Assembly: GCA_963763365.1 (NCBI GenBank)
Contig: CAVXOE010000001.1
Coordinates: forward strand, 248,001 to 312,000
Length of the DNA: 64,000 nucleotides
Source of the DNA: VAZQ01 sp963763365
GTDB taxonomy: Bacteria > Pseudomonadota > Alphaproteobacteria > Rhizobiales > Xanthobacteraceae
Direction of reading: 5' to 3'
The notes beneath the pieces were generated by a model, which searched no databases, was not told the DNA's origin, and saw nothing but the letters and a program-made list of their open reading frames with translations. A program made the translations under genes and the position numbers. Shown here in pieces: positions 44,478-52,545 of the stretch. Numbering within the stretch: position 1 is the first letter of the stretch; each line of letters starts with the position of its first letter.

Positions 44478-44845
44478 GACAACGCTCCTCGTTCCTTCAG
44501 AACGGCGTCCACCTGCGCCCAAAAATCCGCCAGCAGCGTCGCGGCGTCGAGATATTTGTAGGGACGGACCGACCTCAATCGGTGCCGGTGGTCGTGCTCG
44601 CGTCGTGACCGCCCCGACGGGCCCCTCCTCGGCCGCACCGGATGGGCATTATCGAATCCAACGAGCCGGTTGCCGACTTCGTCATGAAGGGTGAGGCTGT
44701 AGCTCAACCCGTGGGGCCGTTCGGCGCTTCGTTCGACGCGCTTGACGAGGAACCTGACAAGGAACCGGCCGTCGGAATCCGCAAAGAAGCTCTCTCCGTC
44801 CAGCGCGAGCAAGTCATCAAGGCTGCGGTCCCGCCGTGCCGCCAT
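44474..44845 (-). CDS. TumE-family toxin (DUF6516)
   Basis: A 123-residue protein matching the DUF6516/TumE toxin family: LDDLLALDGESFFADSDGRF, LVRFLVKRVERSAERPHGLS, YSLTLHDEVGNRLVGFDNAH and, after a basic stretch with DHRHR, RPYKYLDAATLLADFWAQV. The central FDNAH and the HRHR cluster are the most conserved and probably functional. The gene overlaps tumA by 4 nt. Its ATG is unusually close to an AT-rich promoter-like element. The biochemical activity of this toxin class is not known to me with certainty. Flanking direct repeats suggest recent insertion of the pair. Confidence 0.85.
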   Translation of the reverse strand: MAARRDRSLDDLLALDGESFFADSDGRFLVRFLVKRVERSAERPHGLSYSLTLHDEVGNRLVGFDNAHPVRPRRGPSGRSRREHDHRHRLRSVRPYKYLDAATLLADFWAQVDAVLKERGALS

Positions 44846-44876
44846 TAATATATGTTATCAGCGAGTGATAGCAACG
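44846..44876 (-). promoter_or_regulatory. Candidate tumE-tumA promoter and operator
   Basis: On the minus strand TTGCTA (-35-like), a 16-nt spacer and TATATT (-10-like) run directly into the tumE ATG. Within the spacer TATCA-CTCGC-TGATA is an inverted repeat (44856-44870), a plausible operator for TumA autoregulation. If the -10 is real, the transcript would be leaderless or translation would start a little downstream. Confidence 0.5.
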
Positions 44877-44930
44877 AGCAAGGCCCGTACTGGGGAAGAC
44901 GTAGAGATCCCCTCCAATGCCGGAAGAGCC

Positions 44931-44995
44931 GCTACATTTGGGGCGCGACGATGGGTATACTGCGAAATCTCTACGAGCGGATTTACGGGACATGA
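44931..44995 (+). repeat. Direct repeat DR-R: displaced 3' end of CoA pyrophosphatase gene
   Basis: Right copy of the 65-bp direct repeat, still readable as RYIWGATMGILRNLYERIYGT followed by TGA in the same register as the gene's end. It lies just upstream of the DUF6111 gene, where the NUDIX gene would be expected to end in the ancestral arrangement. Together with DR-L it brackets tumA and tumE. Confidence 0.9.
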
Positions 44996-45119
44996 GGCAG
45001 GGCCGGGGTTCTCCCTCTCATTGTTCTGACAAGGAGTGCGGTCGTCCGATGCGAGCATTTCACCGGGCAGGCCGCGGGCACGCTCCTCCGCGCATAGCAG
45101 TATCCGCAGGCGGCGCCCC

Positions 45120-45383
45120 ATGATCCGTCCGGTGCTCACCGAAGTCGCGCTGTTCCTGGCGCCGTTCGCCGTCTACGCCATCTTCCTATGGGCGACGCGG
45201 GCGGGCGTGTTCGACTGGGTGAACTGGCCGATCTCGCGCATCGCCTGGCTGACGATTGCCGCTCTGGTGTCGATGATCGGCAGCTTCGCCCTGCTCGCGC
45301 ATTTTGGCGGCTCGCCGCCCGGCTCGACCTATGTGCCGGCGCATGTCGAGAACGGCGTCTTCGTGCCGGGGCAGACCAAGTGA
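45120..45383 (+). CDS. DUF6111 family small membrane protein
   Basis: An 87-residue protein with two membrane helices (about 5-25, LTEVALFLAPFAVYAIFLW; about 42-63, IAWLTIAALVSMIGSFALLA) and a C-terminal tail STYVPAHVENGVFVPGQTK that fits DUF6111. Its stop overlaps the GTG start of the CCA-transferase gene (GTGA), giving translational coupling. It is conserved upstream of the CCA transferase in Rhizobiales, usually behind the CoA pyrophosphatase gene, from which it is separated here by the tum insertion. Function unknown. Confidence 0.8.
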   Translation: MIRPVLTEVALFLAPFAVYAIFLWATRAGVFDWVNWPISRIAWLTIAALVSMIGSFALLAHFGGSPPGSTYVPAHVENGVFVPGQTK

Positions 45384-46627
45384 CGGAGGCGCCGCGCCGT
45401 CTCGATGCCCCCTGGCTGCGGGAACGGCACCTTGCGCAACTCCTTGCGGTGCTTGACCGCGACGGCGAGGAGGCGCGCGTCGTCGGCGGCGCGGTGCGCA
45501 ATACGCTCTTGGACGTACCGCATGGCGATATCGACATCGCTACCACGGCGCCGCCGCCCGAGGTGGTCCGCCGGGTGGAAGCGGCCGGCCTCAAAGCCGT
45601 CCCGACCGGGATCGCGCACGGCACCATCACGGTGATCGTTGGCGGGCGCCCGTTCGAGGTGACGACCTTGCGCGAGGACGTCGAGACCTTCGGCCGCCAC
45701 GCCAAGGTGGCATTCGGGCGCGACTGGCAGCGCGACGCGCAGCGCCGCGACTTCACCATGAATGCGCTGTCGGTCGATGCCGCCGGAACCCTCTATGATT
45801 ACGTCGGCGGGCTTGCCGACCTCAAGGCACGGCGTGTGCGCTTCATCGGCGATGCCGGAACGCGCATTGCCGAAGACTATCTGCGCATTCTCCGGTTCTT
45901 CCGCTTTCACGCGGTCTATGGCCGCGGCGCACCCGATCCGGACGGCGTCCATGCCTGCATCGCGGGCCGCGCCGGGCTTGGGCAATTGTCGCGCGAGCGC
46001 GTCCGCATGGAGATGCTCAAGCTGCTGCTCGCCGAACATGCGGTGCCGACGCTCGCGGTGATGACCGAGGCGGGGCTGCTCGAAACCGTTCTCGGCGGCG
46101 TGCCGCAGCTTGCCAGTGCAAGCAACATGATCAAGCTCGAGCATACGCTCGAACTTGCGCCGGATGCGGTGCGCCGCCTTGGCGCGCTCGGCGTCTCCGT
46201 GGTCGAGGATGCCGAGCGGCTGCGCGAGCGGCTGCGGCTCGCCAACGCCGAATACGAGCGCATCCGATCGATGGGCGATCGGTGGTGGCGCATTGCGTCG
46301 TCCTGGGACGAGCGGCAGACACGCGCGCTGCTCTATGAGCTACGCCCGGAACGCTTCACCGACCGCGTGCTGCTGGCCTGGAGCCGCTCGCCCGAGGGTG
46401 CGGCCGACGTGCGCTGGCGCGCGCTCGCGACCTTGCCGGCGCGCTGGACGGCGCCGGTGTTTCCGCTCAAGGCGGCGGATTTCATGACCCGCGGCGTCGC
46501 AAAGGGGCCGCGCCTGGGCGACGTGATGCGCGCCGCCGAGGCGGCGTGGATCGCGGCCGACTTTCCGCGCGATGCATCCGCCGTCGCCGCTATCGCCGAC
46601 GCGGCAGCGGGTCCCAATCAGCCGTAA
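45380..46627 (+). CDS. CCA tRNA nucleotidyltransferase / poly(A) polymerase family
   Basis: Adds or repairs the 3' CCA end of tRNAs (class II nucleotidyltransferase). About 415 residues from GTG 45380. The head domain has ARVVGGAVRNTLLDV (the GGxVRD-like motif), GDIDIATTAPP with the two catalytic Asp of DxD, and RRDFTMNALSVDAAGTLYDY followed by GLADLKARRVRFIGDA and EDYLRILRFFRFHA, which recognise nucleotides and tRNA. The C-terminal half is helical and less conserved, as usual in alphaproteobacteria. It overlaps DUF6111 by 4 nt. Frame is also open upstream to 45188, but that portion shadows DUF6111. Confidence 0.92.
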   Translation: MTEAPRRLDAPWLRERHLAQLLAVLDRDGEEARVVGGAVRNTLLDVPHGDIDIATTAPPPEVVRRVEAAGLKAVPTGIAHGTITVIVGGRPFEVTTLREDVETFGRHAKVAFGRDWQRDAQRRDFTMNALSVDAAGTLYDYVGGLADLKARRVRFIGDAGTRIAEDYLRILRFFRFHAVYGRGAPDPDGVHACIAGRAGLGQLSRERVRMEMLKLLLAEHAVPTLAVMTEAGLLETVLGGVPQLASASNMIKLEHTLELAPDAVRRLGALGVSVVEDAERLRERLRLANAEYERIRSMGDRWWRIASSWDERQTRALLYELRPERFTDRVLLAWSRSPEGAADVRWRALATLPARWTAPVFPLKAADFMTRGVAKGPRLGDVMRAAEAAWIAADFPRDASAVAAIADAAAGPNQP

Positions 46628-46673
46628 AGCCGCGACTCGCCTAGCCCGCCGCCGCGCGCTAGGGTGTCGGGTC

Positions 46674-46922
46674 ATGGCCATGAACCGCCGCCCCGCCGAG
46701 ATCGCCAAGCGTTCCGCGCATGCGCTGGCGCGCCGCGTGGGTCCGCGCGATTCCTTCCGGCGCGAGACGTTTGCACTGCCGCGCGCGGCCGCGCGCGAAA
46801 AAGCGCGCGAGTTCTTTCTGCGCTTTCCGAAGGCGGCCTACATGACGGAAATCGAATCCTGGCGAGAGCTTCCCGGCGACCGCATCGAGTTCACCATGCG
46901 GCGCCTGCCGAGCGCGGATTAG
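46674..46922 (+). CDS. Conserved-looking small protein, unknown
   Basis: An 82-residue basic protein: MAMNRRPAEIAKRSAHALAR, then a central RETFALPRAAAREKAREFFL, and a C-terminal AAYMTEIESWRELPGDRIEF. The C-terminal half has a balanced strand-like composition, and the frame closes cleanly at 46922, so I believe it is coding. It follows the CCA transferase gene by 46 nt on the same strand. A start at the second Met, two codons on, is equally possible. No family recognised. Confidence 0.6.
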   Translation: MAMNRRPAEIAKRSAHALARRVGPRDSFRRETFALPRAAAREKAREFFLRFPKAAYMTEIESWRELPGDRIEFTMRRLPSAD

Positions 46923-47067
46923 TGCACGGCCCGCCCAATCCGCTCGCGCGGCCCTTGGATCGGAGAACGTGCACGGAGCCGGGGTTATCGCGGATATTTG
47001 CCGCGAGTATGCGTGAAGATTGATCACCGCAAGAATACCGATGACGGTTGATCCAAGGGAGCTTGCC

Positions 47068-47559
47068 ATGCGCGGACTCTGGCGTGATATCGCAATCTTC
47101 GTTCTGGGCGGGGTGCTCGGCACCGCCTTCGGCACGGCGCTCGGCTTCTTCTTTTTCCCCTACGTATTTCCGCCTCCGCCCGCGGCTGAGATGCTCACCG
47201 ACGCCGATCGCGCAAATCCGATCGCAGCCGGCACTTTCATCCGCCCCAATCCATCCGACCCGGTGCATCAGGGTAAAGGCAAAGTCTCGGTCTACGAGCG
47301 CGCTGTGTTTCTGGAGCCGGATTTTGAGGTCGGGCCGGGGCCCGACTTCCACGTTCTGCTGGTGCCGAAGAGCAGCATCCGGAGTTCATCCGACGTGAAG
47401 GATCAGATGTATGTCGACCTTGGCCGCCTGCGCGCCTTCAAAGGGAGCCAGCGCTATGCGATCCCGGCGGGAGTCACGCTCAAGGATTACCCCAGCGTGG
47501 TGATCTGGTGCGAGCGCTTCAGCGTGCTGATCTCACCAGCGGACTTGACGGCACGGTAG
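47068..47559 (+). CDS. DM13-domain protein, membrane anchored
   Basis: A 163-residue protein. One N-terminal membrane helix (IAIFVLGGVLGTAFGTALGF, about 7-26) and a Pro-rich linker lead to a DM13 domain (about 70-160): GKVSVYERAVFLEPDFEVGP, GPDFHVLLVPKSSI, YVDLGRLRAFKGSQRYAIPA and a C-terminal YPSVVIWCERFSVLISPADL. The conserved WC in VVIWCERFSV is the DM13 signature. DM13 domains are suspected of electron transfer. GGGAG lies 7 nt before the ATG at 47068, which decides this start over 47020 and 47041. Confidence 0.8.
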   Translation: MRGLWRDIAIFVLGGVLGTAFGTALGFFFFPYVFPPPPAAEMLTDADRANPIAAGTFIRPNPSDPVHQGKGKVSVYERAVFLEPDFEVGPGPDFHVLLVPKSSIRSSSDVKDQMYVDLGRLRAFKGSQRYAIPAGVTLKDYPSVVIWCERFSVLISPADLTAR

Positions 47560-47652
47560 CGGGGACTCGGAAGCTTCATCACGGGAAGGAGATTTATCGG
47601 TGCGCGGCGCGAACGGGATGAAGGGGCAACGTGACCTTGCCTTTGTGACGAG

Positions 47653-48420
47653 ATGCTCGCGTCTTTAACCGCCGCCTTTGCCGACATCTCGCTCGCGCAG
47701 CTTGCGTTGATCGCCGGTACCGCGCTCCTCACTTCGCTGATCGGCGGCGTCGCGGGTTACGGCACCGGGGCGCTGATGCCGCTCGTGCTGGTGCCGATCG
47801 TCGGGCCAGAGCCGGTGGTACCGATCATCTCGCTCTCGGCGCTGTTCACCAATACCGGCCGGGTGGCGGCATTCCGAACCCTCGTCGATTGGCGCAAGGT
47901 GCCGATCGTGCTCCTCGCCGCGGTGCCGACCTGCGCACTGGGCGCCTGGGGCTATACCTTGCTCAGCGGCAAGGGCGCGCTGATCGTGATCGGCAGCATG
48001 CTGATTGCGAGCGTGCCGCTGCGCCGGCTGATGCGCCGGCGCGGCATGACGCTCACTCACCGGGGTCTTGCGGGCGCAGCGTTCGCGTGGGGGCCGTTGG
48101 CGGGCGGTACGGTCGGCGCCGGCATCATTCTGCTCTCGCTGCTGATGGCCGCAGGATTGGAGGGCGCCGCCGTGGTGGCGACCGATGCGGTGATCTCGAT
48201 CGGGATCGGCATCACCAAGTTCACGGTGTTCGGGCTCGCCGGCGCGGTGAATGCCACCGTAATCGCGGTCGCGGTGCTGATCGGCGCCGTGGCATTTCCC
48301 GGTGCCTTCATCGCCAAGCGGCTGGTCGACCGCCTGCCGCTCCACCTGCACACTGCGCTGCTCGATGTTGTGGTGATCTTCGGCGGGGCCGTGATGGTGG
48401 GGAACGCGGTCCTGCGGTAA
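47653..48420 (+). CDS. TSUP/TauE-SafE family membrane transporter
   Basis: A 255-residue inner-membrane protein of the TSUP (TauE/SafE) family, which exports or imports sulfite, sulfoacetate or similar organosulfur anions. About eight helices are predicted in two repeats; the first begins LALIAGTALLTSLIGGVAGY and contains GYGTGALMPLVLVP, the second begins AGAAFAWGPLAGGTVGAGII with GGTVGAGIILLSLLMAAGL. The paired Gly-rich motifs are family hallmarks. It stands alone, convergent with the HdeA-like gene. No sulfonate catabolic genes are close, so the substrate is open. Confidence 0.88.
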   Translation: MLASLTAAFADISLAQLALIAGTALLTSLIGGVAGYGTGALMPLVLVPIVGPEPVVPIISLSALFTNTGRVAAFRTLVDWRKVPIVLLAAVPTCALGAWGYTLLSGKGALIVIGSMLIASVPLRRLMRRRGMTLTHRGLAGAAFAWGPLAGGTVGAGIILLSLLMAAGLEGAAVVATDAVISIGIGITKFTVFGLAGAVNATVIAVAVLIGAVAFPGAFIAKRLVDRLPLHLHTALLDVVVIFGGAVMVGNAVLR

Positions 48421-48448
48421 CCCGGGCGTAAACGAAAATCCGTCGCCT

Positions 48449-48751
48449 CTATTTGACGATGACGACGTCCTCGGCGGCGGTCATCACGCGGCTTTTCGGA
48501 TTTTGCGCGCAAAACGCCACGAGCCGGTCGGCCTTGGCCTTGACCTTGTCGAAATCGACCACCGCGGGATCCTCCTCGTCGGTGTAATAGCCGTCGAGCC
48601 AGAGCGTGATGTTGGCGATGGTTTCCTTCGGGAGATCGATAAACTCGCGGCATCGCAGCTTGGAAAGTTCCACCTGCTGCGCGTCGGCGGCGCCCGTGGC
48701 CAACAGGCCGGCCATGATCACCGCACCGGCGAGTTTCACGAGCTTCATCAT
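48449..48751 (-). CDS. HdeA/HdeB family periplasmic protein
   Basis: A 100-residue protein with a signal peptide (1-24, MMKLVKLAGAVIMAGLLATG then AADA) and a mature helical part with two Cys, in LRCREFIDLPKETIANITLW and DRLVAFCAQNPKSRV. The Cys spacing and the NITLWLDGYY region match HdeA-like acid-stress chaperones. Family members in alphaproteobacteria are common and their acid-resistance role is inferred from enteric HdeA. It is monocistronic between a convergent TSUP gene and the GNAT gene. The second Met may be the true start. Confidence 0.82.
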   Translation of the reverse strand: MMKLVKLAGAVIMAGLLATGAADAQQVELSKLRCREFIDLPKETIANITLWLDGYYTDEEDPAVVDFDKVKAKADRLVAFCAQNPKSRVMTAAEDVVIVK

Positions 48752-48869
48752 GATGAGGTGAATGCCACTTCAAACCGACGCATGCAACGCTTAGTCGCGC
48801 GTCCGCGTGCCGTCAAAATCAATCAACCGTTAGTGCTAATATCGGGCGACAAAGTGGATAACGCGAAAA

Positions 48870-49373
48870 TCAGCCCGGAGCAGCATCCGGCCTGATCAGT
48901 CCGGCGACACCCTCGAAAGCGCCTTCGGTCAGTTCGCACACCAAAAGCCGCGCCGGATCGACCGGCCCCGGCATGACGGCGCGCCCCTTGGGGACGGGTT
49001 TGAAGCCAGCCTTGCCGTAGTAAGGCTCGTCGCCCACCAGCACGACCAGCCGGTGGCCGCTCGACTTCGCGGCGGCGAGCGCCCGTTCGATCAACGCATG
49101 GCCGATCCCGCGCTCGCGGAACGGCGGCTCGACCGTGAGCGGACCGAGCAGCAGCGCCTTGGCGGTGCCGATCTCAATCGGCGACAGCCACACCGAGCCG
49201 ACCAGCAGCGTGCCGATGCGCGCCGTGAACGACAGGTCGAGCCGATGGTCAGCACCCTCGCGCAACCGGTAGGCCGATTTGGCGTAACGGCCGGGCCCGA
49301 ACGTACGCTCATGCAGGCGTTCGATCGCCACGGCGTCATCGGCGGTTTCCGGCAGAATGGTGAGATCGGTCAT
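48870..49373 (-). CDS. GNAT family N-acetyltransferase
   Basis: A 167-residue acetyl-CoA-dependent acetyltransferase. The GNAT core is visible: TILPETADDAVAIERLHERT, a catalytic strand near LLGPLTVEPPFRERGIGHAL (acetyl-CoA pyrophosphate loop, R-x-x-G-I-G), then LIERALAAAKSSGHRLVVLV and GDEPYYGKAGFKPVP. The pattern is that of the YhbS-like subgroup. ATG 49373 is used; an upstream GTG would overlap the divergent GST gene region. Substrate unknown. Confidence 0.85.
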   Translation of the reverse strand: MTDLTILPETADDAVAIERLHERTFGPGRYAKSAYRLREGADHRLDLSFTARIGTLLVGSVWLSPIEIGTAKALLLGPLTVEPPFRERGIGHALIERALAAAKSSGHRLVVLVGDEPYYGKAGFKPVPKGRAVMPGPVDPARLLVCELTEGAFEGVAGLIRPDAAPG

Positions 49374-49511
49374 CGGCCGCGTATGGCGACAGTCATGACG
49401 TATGCGCTTATCACTTGGCAGGCGTGCGGTCCATCGCCCGTTCTTGCCGCCGCATGACGGTTCCGTACCGCGCACTACGACCTACATTGTGCACGAACCA
49501 AGGGAGCGCAT

Positions 49512-50510
49512 ATGGGCCTGCTCGTCGACGGCGTCTGGCAAGACGAACAGCATGCGACCCGCACGCAGGGCGGCCGGTTCGTGCGTCCGACGACGCGGTT
49601 TCGCAACTGGGTGACGGACGACGGCAGCCCCGGCCCATCGGGCGAAGGCGGCTTCGCGGCCGCGCGCGACCGCTATCATCTCTACATCTCGCTCGCCTGC
49701 CCGTGGGCGCACCGAACGCTGATCTTCCGCGCCCTCAAGGGATTGGAAGACGTGGTGTCGCTTTCGGTGGTGGAGCCGCTCTACGGTCCGCACGGCTGGT
49801 GGTTCGGAACGAGCCCCGGCACCATTCCGGACAGCGTGAACGGCAAGAGCGAGCTTGCCGAAATCTACCTGCTCGCCGACCCGCGCTATACCGGACGCGT
49901 GAGCGTGCCGGTGCTGTGGGACAAGGAGCGCAAGACCATCGTCAACAACGAGTTGTCCGAGATCATCCGGATGTTCAACGGCGCGTTCGGCCGCTTCACC
50001 AATGTCTCGACCGACTACTATCCGGCGCCGCTGCGTGACGAGATCGACCGCGTCAACGACCTCGTCTATCAGAACGTCAACAACGGCGTCTACCGCGCGG
50101 GATTTGCCACATCGCAAGAGGCCTACGAGGAAGCCTTCCGCGCATTGTTCGCGGCGCTCGACGAGATCGAGGCGACGCTTGCGCGCCAGCGCTATGTCGC
50201 CGGCCCCGTCATCACCGAAGCGGACTGGCGGCTGTTCTGCACGCTCATCCGCTTCGACGCGGTCTACTACAGCCATTTCAAATGCAACCTGCGCCGGATC
50301 TCCGACTTTCCCAACCTCTCCAACTATGTGCGCGACCTCTATCAGCAGCCCGGCGTCGCCGCGACCGTGAGCATCGACCACATCAAGCGGCACTATTACG
50401 GCAGCCAGCGTCACGTGAACCCGACCGGTATCGTGCCGCTCGGGCCCGAGCTCGATTTCATGGCGCCGCATAATCGCAATAGGTTCGCGAGCCAGGGCGG
50501 GAACTCATAA
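49512..50510 (+). CDS. Glutathionyl-hydroquinone reductase (ECM4/YqjG, GST Xi class)
   Basis: A 332-residue glutathione transferase of the Xi class, which reduces S-glutathionyl-hydroquinones and releases glutathione. The catalytic Cys is in SLACPWAHRTLIFRALKGL (Cys63, motif CPWAHR). VEPLYGPHGWWFG, RVSVPVLWDKERKTIVNNELSE and the C-terminal DFPNLSNYVRDLYQQPGVA are typical of this class. AGGGAGC lies shortly before the ATG. It may protect against quinone intermediates of aromatic catabolism; several decarboxylase-type genes are in the window, but none adjoins it. Confidence 0.92.
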   Translation: MGLLVDGVWQDEQHATRTQGGRFVRPTTRFRNWVTDDGSPGPSGEGGFAAARDRYHLYISLACPWAHRTLIFRALKGLEDVVSLSVVEPLYGPHGWWFGTSPGTIPDSVNGKSELAEIYLLADPRYTGRVSVPVLWDKERKTIVNNELSEIIRMFNGAFGRFTNVSTDYYPAPLRDEIDRVNDLVYQNVNNGVYRAGFATSQEAYEEAFRALFAALDEIEATLARQRYVAGPVITEADWRLFCTLIRFDAVYYSHFKCNLRRISDFPNLSNYVRDLYQQPGVAATVSIDHIKRHYYGSQRHVNPTGIVPLGPELDFMAPHNRNRFASQGGNS

Positions 50511-50624
50511 ATTCGTCCGGGTGGACCACTTGCGGAAGTCCGCTCTAATCCGAAAGCGACCACGCGCCAGCGGCCGCAACGCAAACATGTCGCGATGTGC
50601 ACAGAAGCGGATATGCTCCGTCAA

Positions 50625-51455
50625 CTAGGGCACCTTGCCCTTCACGACCCAGGCCGTTGCGGCGTAGGAACGCGCTCCATCAGCTTCACCGTCCAGGTAA
50701 GCAAGTGCGACCATGTTCTTGAGCTTAGTCCTGGTTTCGACATCGAGTGTGCGGACGTACTCCGCGACCGGGCCATCCCCACCCTCGGCAGGCTCCCAGA
50801 AATCCGCGAAACATGCGAAGTCCATGCGGATGGTGAGCATGTCTTGCTCGACATCTGTCAGCCCGGCATTACGCCAAGCGCTGCCCAGATCGCCAGGACG
50901 GCTCATAGGTCTAGTATACGCTCGCGCCCTACGCTCGTTGCCATTGCGAACGCACATCGCCGCCGTGTCAAAAAACATGCGATACGCAATGTATCCGCCG
51001 CGCGTGTCCCATGTTGCGGCGGCGACCGTTCCACCCGCGCGCGTAACGCGGCGCATCTCCCGCACCGCATTCTCGCCTTGCGGGATGAATTGCAGAGTCA
51101 GCATCGAAGCCGTCAGATCGAATGCCGCATCCGGAAACGGCAACGCGCAGGCATCTCCGACTTGAAAGGCAAGGCGGGCATCGCGGCTCCCGCAATTCGC
51201 ATGCTTTATATACGCCTCAGAAAGGTCGATGCCGCACACACTGACGATCTCGGGATTTTGCGCGATGCAAAAGCTGAGGCTGCCGGTGCCGCATCCCACG
51301 TCCAACACGTGCGCCGCGCCGGCAATGCCGGCAAACTCGACGAACAAGGGCGCGAGCCGGCGGCTCCATCGCCCCATCTGCCGTTCGTAGCCATCGCCAT
51401 TCGCAGAAACGAACGTGGACGAAGCAGCCATCGTCAAGCTCAGGTCGCTTGTCAC
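50625..51455 (-). CDS. Class I SAM-dependent methyltransferase
   Basis: A Rossmann-fold methyltransferase of about 276 residues. Motif I is HVLDVGCGTGSLSFC, the acidic motif II loop is CGIDLSEAYIKHAN, and motif III-IV is the QVGDACALPFPDAAFDLTAS region typical of the ubiE-like Methyltransf_11 group. No ring-methylating specificity can be read. GTG 51455 overlaps the stop of the preceding Bug gene (GTGA), so it is translationally coupled to it; an ATG at 51431 is an alternative. The pair of a Bug binding protein and a methyltransferase under a divergent LysR regulator suggests one small regulated unit. Confidence 0.85.
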   Translation of the reverse strand: MTSDLSLTMAASSTFVSANGDGYERQMGRWSRRLAPLFVEFAGIAGAAHVLDVGCGTGSLSFCIAQNPEIVSVCGIDLSEAYIKHANCGSRDARLAFQVGDACALPFPDAAFDLTASMLTLQFIPQGENAVREMRRVTRAGGTVAAATWDTRGGYIAYRMFFDTAAMCVRNGNERRARAYTRPMSRPGDLGSAWRNAGLTDVEQDMLTIRMDFACFADFWEPAEGGDGPVAEYVRTLDVETRTKLKNMVALAYLDGEADGARSYAATAWVVKGKVP

Positions 51456-52417
51456 TTCGGCCGCAGGCCAGTCGCTTTCACAAGCGCGGCATCGGCGGCG
51501 ATCTGCATCTCGACAAACGCGGCGAACTCACGCGACGTCATCGCCATCGGATCGACGCCGAGTGCGGTGAGTTTGTCCCGCACCTTCGGCTGTTGCAGCG
51601 CCTTCGCCGTTTCGCGGTAGAGCCGATCAACGACATCCTGCGGCGTTCCTGCCGGCAGGAAAAGGCCGAACCATGTCGGGTTCTCGGCCTTGCTGAAACC
51701 GGCCTCTCGCAGAGTAGGTACGTCCGGCAAGGCCGGGGAGCGTGCGGGGCCATTCACCGCAAGCGCGGATAGCTTGCCGTCGCGAATGTGCGGCAACGCT
51801 GCCCCCAGCGCCATGAAGAAGAAATCCATCCGTCCCGCGATCACCTCGGTCATCGCTTCTACTCCGCCCTTGAATGGAACATGGACGGCTTGCACGCCGG
51901 CGCCGAGTCGGAAGAGTTCAGCGCTCAAATGCGAGGCGCTCCCCACGCCGGGCGACGAGAAGTTAAACGCGCCTGGCTTTGCCTTTGCTGCTGCGACCAA
52001 ATCACCGACGGACTTGAAGCCTTTGTCGGGCGTCACCACCAGAACGAAAGGCGCGTTGCCGAGCGGGGCGACCGCGGCAAAATCTCGCGCGGGATCGTAG
52101 CCGAGGTTCGGGTAAAGAGCCGGCGCGATGGTGTGCGCGGACGAGGGCGCGAGAACCGTGTAGCCGTCAGGAGCGGCCTTGGCGACGACGCTAGCGCCGA
52201 TCGTGCCCCCGGCGCCGGCGCGATTTTCGACGACGATACCCTGACCGATTTGCGTCGAGATCTGCTCGAACACCAAGCGGGGGACGATGTCGGTAGGACT
52301 CCCCGCCGCAAATGGGACGATCGCCTTCAGTGGTTTCGCCGGCCAAGTCTGAGCCACCGCGTTGAAAGGCGCAAAAGCGAGACAGACCAAAAGCACCGTC
52401 AGGCGGCTTGGCTTCAT
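51452..52417 (-). CDS. Bug/TctC-family substrate-binding protein
   Basis: A 321-residue periplasmic binding protein. The signal MKPSRLTVLLVCLAFAPFNA ends VAQ and is followed by TWPAKPLKAIVPFAAGSPTD, the Bug opening. VVENRAGAGGTIGASVVAKA, APDGYTVLAPSSAHTIAPAL and LYPNLGYDPARDFAAVAPLG are conserved in the family. It is intact, unlike the homologue at 129-1102. GGAGAG lies upstream of ATG 52417. The divergent LysR gene and the overlapping methyltransferase gene suggest that expression is induced by the bound or a related compound. No permease is encoded nearby. Confidence 0.92.
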   Translation of the reverse strand: MKPSRLTVLLVCLAFAPFNAVAQTWPAKPLKAIVPFAAGSPTDIVPRLVFEQISTQIGQGIVVENRAGAGGTIGASVVAKAAPDGYTVLAPSSAHTIAPALYPNLGYDPARDFAAVAPLGNAPFVLVVTPDKGFKSVGDLVAAAKAKPGAFNFSSPGVGSASHLSAELFRLGAGVQAVHVPFKGGVEAMTEVIAGRMDFFFMALGAALPHIRDGKLSALAVNGPARSPALPDVPTLREAGFSKAENPTWFGLFLPAGTPQDVVDRLYRETAKALQQPKVRDKLTALGVDPMAMTSREFAAFVEMQIAADAALVKATGLRPK

Positions 52418-52519
52418 GAGGCACTCTCCTAGCAATGGTCCGCGCGAAGCATTCGATTTACAGGAGTATCGTGCGACCGGCCGGCCTTGCCGTCCAATAC
52501 ATAAATTCTCTACTCATTC

Positions 52520-52534
52520 ATGCTCACTCGGCAT
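52520..52534. promoter_or_regulatory. Candidate LysR-type operator (T-N11-A)
   Basis: ATGC-TCACTCG-GCAT is a T-N11-A motif with perfect four-base arms in the divergent gap between the Bug and LysR genes, 11-25 bp upstream of the LysR start. LysR regulators usually bind such sites and repress their own gene while activating the divergent one. Confidence 0.5.
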
Positions 52535-52545
52535 AGGCTAGATTT

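Noticed and set aside
45188..45379. Upstream extension of the CCA transferase
   Set aside because: Overlaps the DUF6111 gene out of frame; the GTGA overlap at 45380 is the normal junction.
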